Positions 54,466 to 62,855 of a stretch of DNA of 64,000 bases are shown one piece after another; within the stretch, counting starts at the first letter, position 1, and the number at the start of each line of letters is the position of its first letter. The position numbers and the translations under genes are program-made. Under the pieces are notes generated by a model. That model searched no databases and was not told the origin of the DNA. It saw only the letters and a program-made list of their open reading frames with translations. Source of the DNA: Caulobacter sp. 602-2 (GTDB taxonomy: Bacteria; Pseudomonadota; Alphaproteobacteria; Caulobacterales; Caulobacteraceae); contig NZ_JAAKGT010000002.1 of NCBI RefSeq assembly GCF_011043625.1, positions 434,001 to 498,000 of the forward strand, read 5' to 3'.

Positions 54466-54720
54466 ATGCTGTCTCACCATCAGCGCAATCTCCAAGTCAT
54501 GATGCTGTCTCATGACCTTCAGCGCCTGGCTGATCGATTTCTGCCCGATCCCAACGCGGCTCGGTTCCTGGTCCACGAGACCCTGATCGACGCCTTCGCT
54601 GCGCCATCTGATGCCCGGCCGATGGCCGCCCGAGGGCGGGATCTGCGCCGCGCCATGATCGCGCGTTTGCGGGCCAGCCGCAGCCCATCACGGCGCCCCG
54701 GCCATCAACAGCGTCGCTGA
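54466..54720 (+). CDS. Small hypothetical protein
   Basis: 84 residues; GGAAGGAAAC upstream of ATG. N-terminal helix MLSHDLQRLADRFLPDPNAARFLVHETLIDAF loosely recalls sigma-factor region 2 (A-x-x-LVHETL), then a basic Arg/Ser-rich tail (ASRSPSRRPGHQQRR). Too short to be a working sigma factor. First of four consecutive small plus-strand genes after an AT-rich promoter-like stretch (about 54300-54360). Confidence 0.5.
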   Translation: MLSHHQRNLQVMMLSHDLQRLADRFLPDPNAARFLVHETLIDAFAAPSDARPMAARGRDLRRAMIARLRASRSPSRRPGHQQRR

Positions 54721-54742
54721 GCTGCGACACCAGGAGTCGCAG

Positions 54743-55024
54743 ATGCCCGAACCCGTAGACCTCACCGCAACCTCACAGGTGCTGAGCCTTGTGCCGGACG
54801 CCGCGTGCGACACTGGGCCCAGCCAGCTGTCGCTAGGTGCCTACCGCGCGCTTCGCCAGTTGGAGCGTCGCCTGCGCACCGGAGCGCTCGATGCGGTCAA
54901 TATCCGGCACGTCCAAGAGCTGGCCGTGCTCGGCCTTGCGCACCATGGCCGTGGTGGCTGGCGCCCGACTAACGACGGCCTGAACTACCTTGGCAAGCAC
55001 CAGGACCGGAACGGTCCGGACTGA
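54743..55024 (+). CDS. Small hypothetical protein
   Basis: 93 residues with AGGAG seven bases before ATG. Central helix (LSLGAYRALRQLERRLRTGALDAV) and a segment HVQELAVLGLAHHGRGGWRPTNDGLNYL that reads like a winged-helix tail. No family recognised. Second gene of the small plus-strand cluster. Confidence 0.55.
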   Translation: MPEPVDLTATSQVLSLVPDAACDTGPSQLSLGAYRALRQLERRLRTGALDAVNIRHVQELAVLGLAHHGRGGWRPTNDGLNYLGKHQDRNGPD

Positions 55025-55051
55025 AGCCGCAACCGCTTGGCGAGGTGATGC

Positions 55052-55234
55052 ATGAGCGAGGACCTGCTGCGCCTTCGCGACGAATGCGACCAGCTTCGCC
55101 AGCGCTGCGATGAACTTCAGCGCCAGTTGAACGACCTGACGTCGCAAGTTGGCGGTCTGACCGACGAGCTTGGGCGTCGTTTTTCCGACGAAGCGTTCAA
55201 CGCCTCGCGCCCTTCCCGGCATCGCGATGCCTAG
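55052..55234 (+). CDS. Short coiled-coil protein
   Basis: 60 residues, nearly all one heptad-patterned helix (LLRLRDECDQLRQRCDELQR, LNDLTSQVGGLTDEL). GAGGTGATGC precedes ATG 55052. Possibly an oligomerisation partner for its neighbours; function unknown. Confidence 0.55.
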   Translation: MSEDLLRLRDECDQLRQRCDELQRQLNDLTSQVGGLTDELGRRFSDEAFNASRPSRHRDA

Positions 55235-55275
55235 TGCGGTCGCCAGCCACTATCGGCCCCGACAACAGGACACCC

Positions 55276-55482
55276 ATGAAACAGCCCCCGATCGATCGCA
55301 TTGTCATCACGGTCTGCCGCAACGACGGCCTATGGGCGGCGGAAGAGGCAGGTCTCTTCTTTGGCGCCTCGCCCGACAAGGATATCGCCAAGGCTTCGGC
55401 CATGCGTCGGGCCAGAAAGCGAATTGAGGAAGGCCATGCCTGCCAAATCCGGATCTCCGGCGAGAATGGTTTCGCGATCTAA
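55276..55482 (+). CDS. DUF2188-like small protein
   Basis: 68 residues from ATG 55276 (GGACACCC upstream). Pattern IVITVCRNDGLWAAEEAG, a serine-lysine turn, KASAMRRARKRIEEGHACQI and RISGENGFAI resembles the DUF2188 fold: a beta-hairpin, a helix and a final strand. Unknown function. An in-frame upstream ATG at 55234 is less likely. Confidence 0.5.
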   Translation: MKQPPIDRIVITVCRNDGLWAAEEAGLFFGASPDKDIAKASAMRRARKRIEEGHACQIRISGENGFAI

Positions 55483-55839
55483 AACGGAAGAGCTTTGCAA
55501 GGTAGCGCGCCAGCTACATGTGCTAAGTCATCGCGCCGTCGACTTCCGCTGCGTTGCTGTGAGGTGCAACTCTGATCTTGCCCTTACAGCCGGCGACCTA
55601 ACCGTTCTCACCAAGAGGTGAGCCAATGTCTTGAAGTCATCCGCTTGGCCAGTGAGCGATGGCAACTTCCATGCCATCTCACGCCAGTTGCGGTCGGTGG
55701 GACAGTTCCGAGGACTGGACGCTCCAACCGGCCGTGAAGCACCATCCTGCCTGCGGCCGTGCTCAAAAACATGCGCTACCGTTTCGCCGTAGGGGCGCGC
55801 CCTTCTCGGGCCTGGCTTTCGCCGCATGATCTCAGCTTT
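55483..55839. other. Non-coding spacer before the HWE kinase stop
   Basis: About 357 bases between convergent genes. Open frames on both strands are composition-biased and have no recognisable motif or ribosome site. Nothing further seen. Confidence 0.45.
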
Positions 55840-56892
55840 CTAGAAAGCCAAGCCGCGAGGATCTTGCGCAACTTTCAGTATCGGCGTCTCGCCATCTTCT
55901 GAAAGCGGGAGAGTTATCACGCAGCATACGCCCGACGCGGCAAAATCCAGCCGAGCCTCGCCGCGGGCGTCGGCGAAGACCCGCGACAGAAGTCGAGCCC
56001 CAAATCCGCGCCGTTCAGGAGGGCTCACTGGCGGCCCCCCAGATTCCCGCCAAAGAAAGTTTAGGAAGCGCTGCCCTACGCCATCGTGAGCGTCGGTCCA
56101 GCTGACCTCAACCCGGCCGCCGGGGCGGTTTAGCGCTCCGAACTTGTTGGCGTTGGTGGCCAGTTCATGCAGCGCGAGCGAGATCGCGACCGCGAGGTTG
56201 GGGCTCAACCGGACAGGTGGACCGGAAATCCCGATAACAGGCTCAGCGACCTGAAACGGCGCAACAGCCTTGCCGACCACCTCGGCAAGATCCGCGCTAG
56301 CCCAGCTCTCCTGGGTCAGTACGTCGTGAACTTTGGAGAGCGCCATCAGCCGTCCAGTCAGGCTCTGCCGCGTGCTTGCCGCGACGCCGCCGGCGCGCAG
56401 GGTTTGCTCAGTCACCGACTGGACGGTCGCAAGAGTATTCTTGATCCGATGGTTGAGCTCGTTGAGAAGGAGAATGCGATGCTCGGCGGCCAGCTTGGCG
56501 GGCGTCTCGTCACGCATGATCTTCAGCAGCGCGCACTCTCCCGCATGCTGGAACGGCACCATGACCCCGTTTGCCCAGAACCATTCCTTATCCCGCCGGA
56601 CATGCCAGCGGCTGTCCTCGGCGCGGCCACGGTTAAAGGCCGTGCTGATCTCGAGCGCGCCGGCGCCCGCCGCAAGATCCGGCGCCGTCAGGAGAATATC
56701 GACGCTTTGACCGATCGCCGCACGGGGCGTGTAGCCAGTTATTCGCTCGGCTCCCGGACTCCAACTGGTGATCATCCCATCGGGAGTCAGCGTAAGGATA
56801 GCGAAGTCCCGTGCATTCTCGATAATCAGGGCCGCGAGAGCCGGGTCGGTGAGCACAGGTGAGCCGATCATTTTAGGGAACTGGTTTGACAA
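55840..56892 (-). CDS. PAS-domain HWE/HisKA_2-type sensor histidine kinase
   Basis: 350 residues, soluble. PAS domain at about 20-135 (DFAILTLTPDGMITSWSPGAERITGY...IGQSVDILLT; HVRRDKEWFWANGVMVPF). H-box His148 in LNELNHRIKNTLATVQSVTEQTL and ATP-binding HELATNANKFGAL near 242, with a final GFGARLLSRVF. This fold is typical of alphaproteobacterial light, redox or general-stress kinases. No response regulator is nearby; in such cases the partner is often a single-domain or PhyR-like regulator elsewhere. ICE cargo. Confidence 0.9.
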   Translation of the reverse strand: MSNQFPKMIGSPVLTDPALAALIIENARDFAILTLTPDGMITSWSPGAERITGYTPRAAIGQSVDILLTAPDLAAGAGALEISTAFNRGRAEDSRWHVRRDKEWFWANGVMVPFQHAGECALLKIMRDETPAKLAAEHRILLLNELNHRIKNTLATVQSVTEQTLRAGGVAASTRQSLTGRLMALSKVHDVLTQESWASADLAEVVGKAVAPFQVAEPVIGISGPPVRLSPNLAVAISLALHELATNANKFGALNRPGGRVEVSWTDAHDGVGQRFLNFLWRESGGPPVSPPERRGFGARLLSRVFADARGEARLDFAASGVCCVITLPLSEDGETPILKVAQDPRGLAF

Positions 56893-57114
56893 CGCTTGGA
56901 TGTGGCTTCGGCCCCATCATCTCTCGGATTTTGCGATTAAAGGTCCGCGATTATCTCCCGAGCCCGCAATATTGCCGCCAGCCGTAGAACTTCTCGCGAC
57001 AAGGCCAACGAGCTTAACTGCCCCGCGAGGCCAACCATCAACGGCCCCGCCCGCGAGCCGCGGCGCATACAGTTCGGCGAACGCCTCGGCGGCCTTGTCC
57101 CGCTCAGCCTCTCG

Positions 57115-57309
57115 TCATCCGCCGCCCGCCGAACTTGATTTGAGGTGAGCCTGCACGGCTTCGGCGTCGGCACCAACTAGCTGGATAGCCTTCAGTAGGC
57201 CCTCCTCGGTGACGTTGAACCGCTCAGTCCAGTAGCGGACCTCCATCGGCTCATTGGGCTTGATCCTCGCCCGATCGCCTGCGCCGCTGAAATCGATGTT
57301 GTCGCACAT
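57115..57309 (-). CDS. DUF3606 protein
   Basis: 64 residues: DRARIKPNEPMEVRYWTERF, then VTEEGLLKAIQLVGADAEAVQAHL, the two-part DUF3606 pattern (short strand pair and an HTH-like helical pair). Family of unknown function, frequent on alphaproteobacterial plasmids and islands. Confidence 0.75.
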   Translation of the reverse strand: MCDNIDFSGAGDRARIKPNEPMEVRYWTERFNVTEEGLLKAIQLVGADAEAVQAHLKSSSAGGG

Positions 57310-57342
57310 GGGCGCGGCCTTTCGGGCAAAGAGTTCAGAGGT

Positions 57343-57516
57343 TCAAAAAACGCGCTTGTCGCGTTCGCGAGCCAGACAGCTTGCGCGCCACGCGCCCTCG
57401 TGGACTGTCACGCTGACCACCTCGAATTCGCCGTCCAGGCATAACAACGTGGCCAGCAGGAAAAGGTCCCCCTCGGCAGGCGCGGGGGCTGCGCCCGCAG
57501 CTTCGATGATGACCAT
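57343..57516 (-). CDS. Small hypothetical protein, paralogue of the gene at 53176
   Basis: 57 residues if it starts at ATG 57516 (MVIIEAAGAAPAPAEGD); a longer in-frame version begins at 57624. The core EGDLFLLATLLCLDGEFEVV and WRASCLARER align with the small gene beside the transglutaminase. Start is uncertain and there is no strong ribosome site. Confidence 0.45.
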   Translation of the reverse strand: MVIIEAAGAAPAPAEGDLFLLATLLCLDGEFEVVSVTVHEGAWRASCLARERDKRVF

Positions 57517-57583
57517 ACCGGACCGACGTCGCCCACGGCTTCGCAGCCGCCAGGAAGCGGACCTTCCCAACGTCAGCGACGAG

Positions 57584-57838
57584 TCAGCTATGTGCCCTCG
57601 GCTTGGTATCCCGATCGGACACACGTCGGCGCCCCACTACCTTTGCGTCGTCGCACGAGACGAGATTGCGCCGATCCCAAGCCTCGAGCTCGTCAACCGG
57701 GTAGAGGACGGCTTTGCCCACCTTCAAGAATGGCGGGCCAATCCGCCAGGTCCGCCAGTTTTCCAGCGTACCGACTGAGATTTGCCCCCGATACCGATCT
57801 GCGACCTCCTCGGTCGTCAGGAATTTTTGTTCGGACAT
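57584..57838 (-). CDS. AlpA/MerR-like helix-turn-helix protein
   Basis: 84 residues with an excisionase-like HTH: FLTTEEVADRYRGQISVGTL, NWRTWRIGPPFLKVGKAVLY, PVDELEAWDRRN. Such proteins act as excisionase or activator of element genes. It overlaps the upstream DUF736 gene by 22 bases and probably shares its transcript. Confidence 0.82.
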   Translation of the reverse strand: MSEQKFLTTEEVADRYRGQISVGTLENWRTWRIGPPFLKVGKAVLYPVDELEAWDRRNLVSCDDAKVVGRRRVSDRDTKPRAHS

Positions 57839-58290
57839 GGCTGCGCCTCATCGAGAACTAGCAGGTGTTCGCCCACTGCCTCATCGGTGGCTGTCGCTAC
57901 ATCTTGATCCGAAGACAGCCGGCCTTCAGGCCCAGAAGCCGGTGCCGCGGCACAGGTGGCTGTGCGCCCATCCGTGCGCAAGCCCCGCCTCCAAAGCAGG
58001 ATCGCGCGTTCTCCGCTGGCGTCGGGCAACAGCGCTGCTTCGACCTTCGCCGGCAACGAGGGATCATCGAAGACGACGCGAAGCATCGGACGCGGCGGCA
58101 CGGTGCGGGTACGGGCTTCCCACGCATCCCCCACTTGGGCCCACCCGCGCATCACGCGAAAGGCGGGCGCCTTTGAACTTCTTCTGTCGTCGTTGGGCTT
58201 TAAGCACAGCGGTATGGTCAGGAGGAGGCTCCTTATTTCCCCCTCCCACCCACCTGACCTACTGGGGCGAAAGCGACCTATGACGGCCAT
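57817..58290 (-). CDS. DUF736 protein with C-terminal extension
   Basis: 157 residues. The first 100 fit DUF736: VIGRFRPSRSGGWEGEIRSL, PAFRVMRGWAQVGDAWEART, LRVVFDDPSLPAKVEAALLP and AILLWRRG. About 50 extra residues (rich in A, P, D) follow. DUF736 proteins are common on alphaproteobacterial conjugative elements; function unknown. Starts three bases after the DUF2274 stop. Confidence 0.75.
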   Translation of the reverse strand: MAVIGRFRPSRSGGWEGEIRSLLLTIPLCLKPNDDRRSSKAPAFRVMRGWAQVGDAWEARTRTVPPRPMLRVVFDDPSLPAKVEAALLPDASGERAILLWRRGLRTDGRTATCAAAPASGPEGRLSSDQDVATATDEAVGEHLLVLDEAQPCPNKNS

Positions 58291-58293
58291 CGC

Positions 58294-58521
58294 TTACCCT
58301 CCCGCCGACTTCGACCGTAGGGCCTTTTGAAACTCGCGATCGCCCGCGAGAAACTCGGCCAGCATGTAGGGCGCGAGGTCGGCCGCGGAGACCTGCTCGC
58401 CGTGCTCCTGGCTATGAAGACCAGCATAGAGCCGTAGCTGGTCATCGAGCTCGGGCGACAGGTCGAGCGTGATTTTGGCCCGGCTGCGATTGGGCAACTT
58501 CCCGAGTTTGAGCTCCGCCAT
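58294..58521 (-). CDS. DUF2274 protein
   Basis: 75 residues, MAELKLGKLPNRSRAKITLD then LSPELDDQLRLYAGLHSQEH: a short strand followed by a helical pair, ribbon-helix-helix-like. DUF2274 genes sit immediately after trbI in many Tn4371-like elements, as here, and may regulate the trb operon. Starts 13 bases after trbI. Confidence 0.85.
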   Translation of the reverse strand: MAELKLGKLPNRSRAKITLDLSPELDDQLRLYAGLHSQEHGEQVSAADLAPYMLAEFLAGDREFQKALRSKSAGG

Positions 58522-58534
58522 GGAAGGTCTCCTT

Positions 58535-59740
58535 TCAAGGCTTGCGCCAGGGGCGCAGCGTCAGGTCCTTGTGAACGATGATCCGAAGGGGCGAACCTGG
58601 CGCCACGCGCAGGGTCGGCTGAACGTCCATCTGCTTGTCGACGATCTGCTGCCCGGCTTGTGAGGCGCTCTGCTGCGTGGACTGCCGCACCGCACGGACG
58701 AGTTCGCTATCATCGTCCAGCGCCAGTTCCGCCCCAACGCCCATCAGCGTCGACATGGCCACGCTCTGCAGCATCGCCCAGGTGTGGTTGTCGACCTGTC
58801 CCTGTAGTCCGGCATAGCCGGCCGGATCGGTAGCCGTCAGGTTGTCGAGCTGGATCGAGGAGCCGTCCGGAAGGGTCAGACGCTGCCAGACAACGAGCGC
58901 GCGCGTCTGTCCGAACGCGACCTTGCTGTCGTAGGCGCCCAGCAGCCGCGAGCCTTGCGGAATGAGCAGGAAACGACCCGACACCGTGTCGTAGACATTC
59001 TCGGTAACCTGCGCGGTCACAAAGCCCGGCAAATCGGAATCCAAGCCGGTGAGCAGCGCCGCCGATATCACCGTCCCGAAGAGGACCTGATAGGGCGACG
59101 CGGGCAATGTCAGCCGGGTGGAATTGTCGACGACTCCGGCTGGTGGCGCCGTCAGAAACGAGCGCTTCGCATCCTGATCGCCATTCGACGTGAGGACTTG
59201 CGCCGGCAGCGCCACAGCCGAGGCGATCGCCGGTGGCTCGGATATGTCGATGGTGGGCTCGGCGGAGCGTCCGGTGGTTTGAACCATCACCGAGGACTCG
59301 CGCGCCTGGCGCATCTGGGCGGCGATGCGATCGCTCTCCACTTTGGCCGTCGGATCTGGAGGCTCGCCGGCACTAGCTACCGAAGGACCTCCTCGCCGCT
59401 GGTTGTCCAGGATCGCCCGCCCAAGATCCCCGGGCAGCGGCGGCCCAAGCACGGGCGGCTTTACTTGGCTGTAGTCCTTAGGCAGTGCGGCGAGGGCCTC
59501 ACCCCCTCCTCGCGCCCCGGGGATGGAGGGCGCCTCTTGCGGCAGTGACCCAGAGACCCGAGGACTCAGGGCCAGCCAGGCGAAGCCCGCCAATCCGAGC
59601 GCGCCGAGCGCGGCGGCGCCGATCAGCACCGGACGGCGGAAGCGGGCGATGGCTCGGGGGCGCGCCCGGAGCGCCAGGGCTTCCGCCGACGCCTTCTCGA
59701 CAGGAGGGTCGGGCGCCGGATCGGCGACGTTGGCGCTCAT
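58535..59740 (-). CDS. trbI: Conjugal transfer protein TrbI (VirB10-like)
   Basis: 401 residues: cytoplasmic N-terminus, one membrane segment at about 35-57 (VLIGAAALGALGLAGFAWLAL), a Pro-rich periplasmic linker and the conserved C-terminal domain (GTVISAALLTGLDSDLPGF, VTENVYDTVSGRFLLIPQGS, YDSKVAFGQTRALVVW, IRIIVHKDL-type end). Spans inner to outer membrane in the type IV secretion core. ATG 59740 overlaps the trbG stop. Confidence 0.95.
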   Translation of the reverse strand: MSANVADPAPDPPVEKASAEALALRARPRAIARFRRPVLIGAAALGALGLAGFAWLALSPRVSGSLPQEAPSIPGARGGGEALAALPKDYSQVKPPVLGPPLPGDLGRAILDNQRRGGPSVASAGEPPDPTAKVESDRIAAQMRQARESSVMVQTTGRSAEPTIDISEPPAIASAVALPAQVLTSNGDQDAKRSFLTAPPAGVVDNSTRLTLPASPYQVLFGTVISAALLTGLDSDLPGFVTAQVTENVYDTVSGRFLLIPQGSRLLGAYDSKVAFGQTRALVVWQRLTLPDGSSIQLDNLTATDPAGYAGLQGQVDNHTWAMLQSVAMSTLMGVGAELALDDDSELVRAVRQSTQQSASQAGQQIVDKQMDVQPTLRVAPGSPLRIIVHKDLTLRPWRKP

Positions 59741-60714
59741 CGCCTCGCCCCCCCGCCTTCGGTGTCAGTTCGGACGATCCGCACTACCTGCTGGGGCTTG
59801 TCGCCCATGCGGAGCTCGGCGGCCGCAAACAGCCGATCCACGATGTAGCGGTTGCCTTGGACGCGGTAGTTGACGAGTTGGTGTTCACCTAGCGGGCCGA
59901 CCACGAAAAGAGGCGGCGCCTCGCCCTGGTCCAACCGGGCGGGAAACTCGATGTAGACCTTGCGGGAGTCGTCGAACACACGGATCGGGCGCCAGGCTGG
60001 CGAGTCGCCAGCTATGGCGTAGCGAAAGCGCAGTTGGTCGACGGCGACCGGCCCGCTCGCCTGGGCGACGGCGGATTCCGCCGCCTGCCGCCGGAGAGAC
60101 ACCAGCTGGTCCTGGGGATAGGTCCAGGACAGGGCGGCCATCGCGGTCGCGTCGGTGCTGACGAGCGCCAGGTGGTAGGCTCGGCGGTCGGTGGCGATGA
60201 CCATGTTCGTGGAAAGGCCGGAAGCGAATGGTTTGACCAGCACATGGACACGGCGCCCTTCCCCCGCGCCGCTGGTGGTGTCGCCGATCGTCCAGCGGAC
60301 GGTATCTCCCGAGGAGACCGCGACGAGCTGTTCCCCAGCCTCGAGCGCGATATCGGTGACGTGCTGGGGAGCCGCATACAGCCGATAAAGCGCGCCCTCG
60401 CTCCAGGGATAGACCTGCACGGCATTGACGTATCCCGCGGAGGTCGGTTCTCGGATCGCGGCCTTGTTGGCGGCCGACACCCGAGCCGCCGGCGAAGCCA
60501 CCTCGAGCCGCACGCTCGGCGCCGGCAGAAGCTGTCCGGGCAGCGGCAAAGGCTTGGGCGTTTCGACCACCACGACCGGCGCCGGCGGCTCGGGGATCAC
60601 CTTCGCCTCCTGGAACTCTGCGGGATCGAAAGCGACCTTCGGCGGCGGAACGCGGTCGGCGTGCGAACAGGCGCTCAGCACGGCGCCGGCCGACAGGATC
60701 AGAAGACGGTTCAT
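59737..60714 (-). CDS. trbG: Conjugal transfer protein TrbG (VirB9-like)
   Basis: 325 residues with a lipoprotein-type signal (LLILSAGAVLSACSH), a Pro-rich segment and VirB9 domain (YPWSEGALYRLYAAPQHVTDIALEAGE, SGLSTNMVIATDRRAYHLAL, VFDDSRKVYIEFP, YIVDRLFAAAELRMG). Part of the outer-membrane core ring with TrbI. ATG overlaps the trbF stop (ATGA). Confidence 0.94.
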   Translation of the reverse strand: MNRLLILSAGAVLSACSHADRVPPPKVAFDPAEFQEAKVIPEPPAPVVVVETPKPLPLPGQLLPAPSVRLEVASPAARVSAANKAAIREPTSAGYVNAVQVYPWSEGALYRLYAAPQHVTDIALEAGEQLVAVSSGDTVRWTIGDTTSGAGEGRRVHVLVKPFASGLSTNMVIATDRRAYHLALVSTDATAMAALSWTYPQDQLVSLRRQAAESAVAQASGPVAVDQLRFRYAIAGDSPAWRPIRVFDDSRKVYIEFPARLDQGEAPPLFVVGPLGEHQLVNYRVQGNRYIVDRLFAAAELRMGDKPQQVVRIVRTDTEGGGARR

Positions 60715-61478
60715 GGCTGGACGGCTCCTTGGCTGGAGGTGGGTTCGAGCGACGGAAGCGCCTGGGGAACGACGACCGGTTGCGCGGGCGGCCGCGCCTT
60801 GACCTGTTCCGACCAGGCGATGCTGTCGATGTAGAAGCCGAGAGGATTGCGCTTTAGCTCGGCCTTGGTCTTCGGCTTGATCCGACGAAGGGTGAGCGTA
60901 GCCGTCCACCGCTGGGTGTCCGCCAGGCTCCCGCGCTCGAAGACCTGCTCCTCCCAATCCACCCGGAACGAGTGCTCCGAAGCACGGACCGTGCTGATCG
61001 GCTGAACGGAGATGGTCCGCTCCCCGGCCGTGGCCGCAGCGCTGGCCGTTCTTGCATAGGGATCTAGGAAGACCCGGCCCTGTCCGGTGACCATGTCGTA
61101 GGCGTCGAGCCAGCGATCACGAACGACGACGGGATCCGCGGCCAGAGAGCGGACATCGACGATGAACCGCTCCAACGTTTGCGCCAGAACGCCGTCGCCA
61201 GGTTGCCAATCCTGTTCGGCGGGGCCGATGCTCCGAGCCTCGCCCAGGCGATCAACCTCGACGACATAGGGCGTGACCCGGCTCTGCATCGACTGCCAGA
61301 CGTTGCCGGCGACCGAACCTCCGAGCACCGCCAAACACCCGAAGAAAGCCAGGCGCCAGCTATAGGCCTGTGCCAGGGCGGACCCCATCCGAGCGTCCCA
61401 GAGCTGACCGGCGCGCTGGTAAGGCGTCTCCGGCGCGGGCGTCAGTCCGTAACGCTGCGGCGATCGAGAGAACCGCAT
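60711..61478 (-). CDS. trbF: Conjugal transfer protein TrbF (VirB8-like)
   Basis: 255 residues: membrane segment near 45-62 (LAFFGCLAVLGGSVAGNVW) after a cytoplasmic start (YGLTPAPETPYQRAGQLWD), then the VirB8-like periplasmic fold (VTPYVVEVDRLGEARSIGPA, DPYARTASAAATAGERTISV, FRVDWEEQVFERG, NPLGFYIDSIAWSEQ). Assembly factor of the mating-pair channel. Confidence 0.93.
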   Translation of the reverse strand: MRFSRSPQRYGLTPAPETPYQRAGQLWDARMGSALAQAYSWRLAFFGCLAVLGGSVAGNVWQSMQSRVTPYVVEVDRLGEARSIGPAEQDWQPGDGVLAQTLERFIVDVRSLAADPVVVRDRWLDAYDMVTGQGRVFLDPYARTASAAATAGERTISVQPISTVRASEHSFRVDWEEQVFERGSLADTQRWTATLTLRRIKPKTKAELKRNPLGFYIDSIAWSEQVKARPPAQPVVVPQALPSLEPTSSQGAVQP

Positions 61479-61481
61479 GGC

Positions 61482-62840
61482 TTAAGGCTCCTTGCTGGAA
61501 ATGTCGGGATTGGCGGCGCCGCCCTGGCGGTCGCCTTCCTTGATGGTCTGGACGACTGCGTGGCGGCCCATGTCGCTAGACGAGCGGGGTCGCATGCGCT
61601 GGGCCCAGGCTGGCGGGGTCGCATCCGATGCAGCGCCAGAGGCGGCAGGGGCCGGGTCCGGCCCGCCACCGGAGACGGGGCTCGTGCCGCCTGTCGCGCG
61701 CCATGCGGCGCGGCGTCCCTTGGCGGCGCTTTCGCCGAGAGAGCGCCTGGCGCGGTCGGCGAGGTCGGAGACGGTGTTGGACGCAGCGCCCCCGGCCGCC
61801 TGGGCGACGCCCGACAAGCCAGCGCGCATGCCGGCAGCGCCGGTCGCGCCACTGGTCGCTTGCGCCAGCTGGTAGGAGGATGAGGCTGCGGCTCCCAGGG
61901 CGGTTCCGGCGCGCATCGCGGCCATCCCGCCAGCGGCGGCGCCGGCCAAGGCTCGCGCACCGAGCGCCGCGCCTCCGCCGACCAGCATGGCGGCGCCCGC
62001 AGCAGTGCCGACGGCCGCCCCCGCGCCCAGTTGGGGTGCGCCGGAGACCAGGCCCGACGCGATGCTAGGCCCGAAGATCGACATGGCGGTCAGGGTCAGC
62101 GCCGCCAAGACCAAGGTCATGCCGTCAGACAGCGAAGGGTTCTCGCCGAGCAGGCCGACGAACTGGTCGAAGAAGCCCGCGCCGATGCCCACGATGATGG
62201 CCAGCACCATCACCTTGACGCCGCTGGCCACGACGTTGCCGAGCACGCGTTCGGCCAGAAAGCTGGACTTACTCCAGAAGGCAAAGGGGACGAGCGTGAA
62301 GCCGGCCAGGCTTGTCAGCTTGAACTCCAGGATGGTCACCAAGAGCTGGATCGACATCACGAAGAAGGCCAGCACGATCAACAACCAGGACAGAAGCAGC
62401 AGCGCGATCGTCGGAGCGTGGACGAACATCTCGGGAAAGCCCGTCAGCTCATTGGCCTTTTCCAGGAGGGGGTGGGCGGCCGAGAAGCCGACACCGGCGA
62501 TGCGGCCTGGCCGCAGCAGGTCCGCCGATGACACCCCGCCGCCACCGGCCGTAATCCCTAATGACGCGAACGACCTGAACACGACGTCGCTGAGCGTCTG
62601 AAAGTTGATGAGAATGAAGGCGAAGGTGCCGATGTAGACGACCTTCTTGATGAGCCTCCCCAGGACATTGCTGTCGCCCTCGTTCAGCCACCAGATCGCC
62701 GCCAGCGTAACGTCCAGAGCGATGAGGATGTTGGACAACGCCCCGACCGACGGCCGCACCAGTCCAAACCCGCTGTCGATGTAGGTGCTGTAGGCCGCCA
62801 GCAGGCGGTCGATCACGTTGAGGTCCGGCGCGATGTCCAC
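61482..62840 (-). CDS. trbL: Conjugal transfer protein TrbL (VirB6-like)
   Basis: 452 residues from GTG 62840. Multi-spanning first 270 residues (FAFILINFQTLSDVVFRSFA, LLLLSWLLIVLAFFVMSIQL, GMTLVLAALTLTAMSIFGPS) with the motif TSLAGFTLVPFAFWSKSSFL. The tail is a low-complexity Ala/Gly/Ser region ending in a hydrophilic C-terminus. Inner-membrane channel component. Confidence 0.93.
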   Translation of the reverse strand: MDIAPDLNVIDRLLAAYSTYIDSGFGLVRPSVGALSNILIALDVTLAAIWWLNEGDSNVLGRLIKKVVYIGTFAFILINFQTLSDVVFRSFASLGITAGGGGVSSADLLRPGRIAGVGFSAAHPLLEKANELTGFPEMFVHAPTIALLLLSWLLIVLAFFVMSIQLLVTILEFKLTSLAGFTLVPFAFWSKSSFLAERVLGNVVASGVKVMVLAIIVGIGAGFFDQFVGLLGENPSLSDGMTLVLAALTLTAMSIFGPSIASGLVSGAPQLGAGAAVGTAAGAAMLVGGGAALGARALAGAAAGGMAAMRAGTALGAAASSSYQLAQATSGATGAAGMRAGLSGVAQAAGGAASNTVSDLADRARRSLGESAAKGRRAAWRATGGTSPVSGGGPDPAPAASGAASDATPPAWAQRMRPRSSSDMGRHAVVQTIKEGDRQGGAANPDISSKEP

Positions 62841-62855
62841 GGCGAGGCCCCCGCG

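Noticed and set aside
54466-54720. Truncated ECF sigma factor
   Set aside because: Only one helix resembles region 2; region 4 is missing and the tail is basic and low-complexity. Kept as hypothetical.
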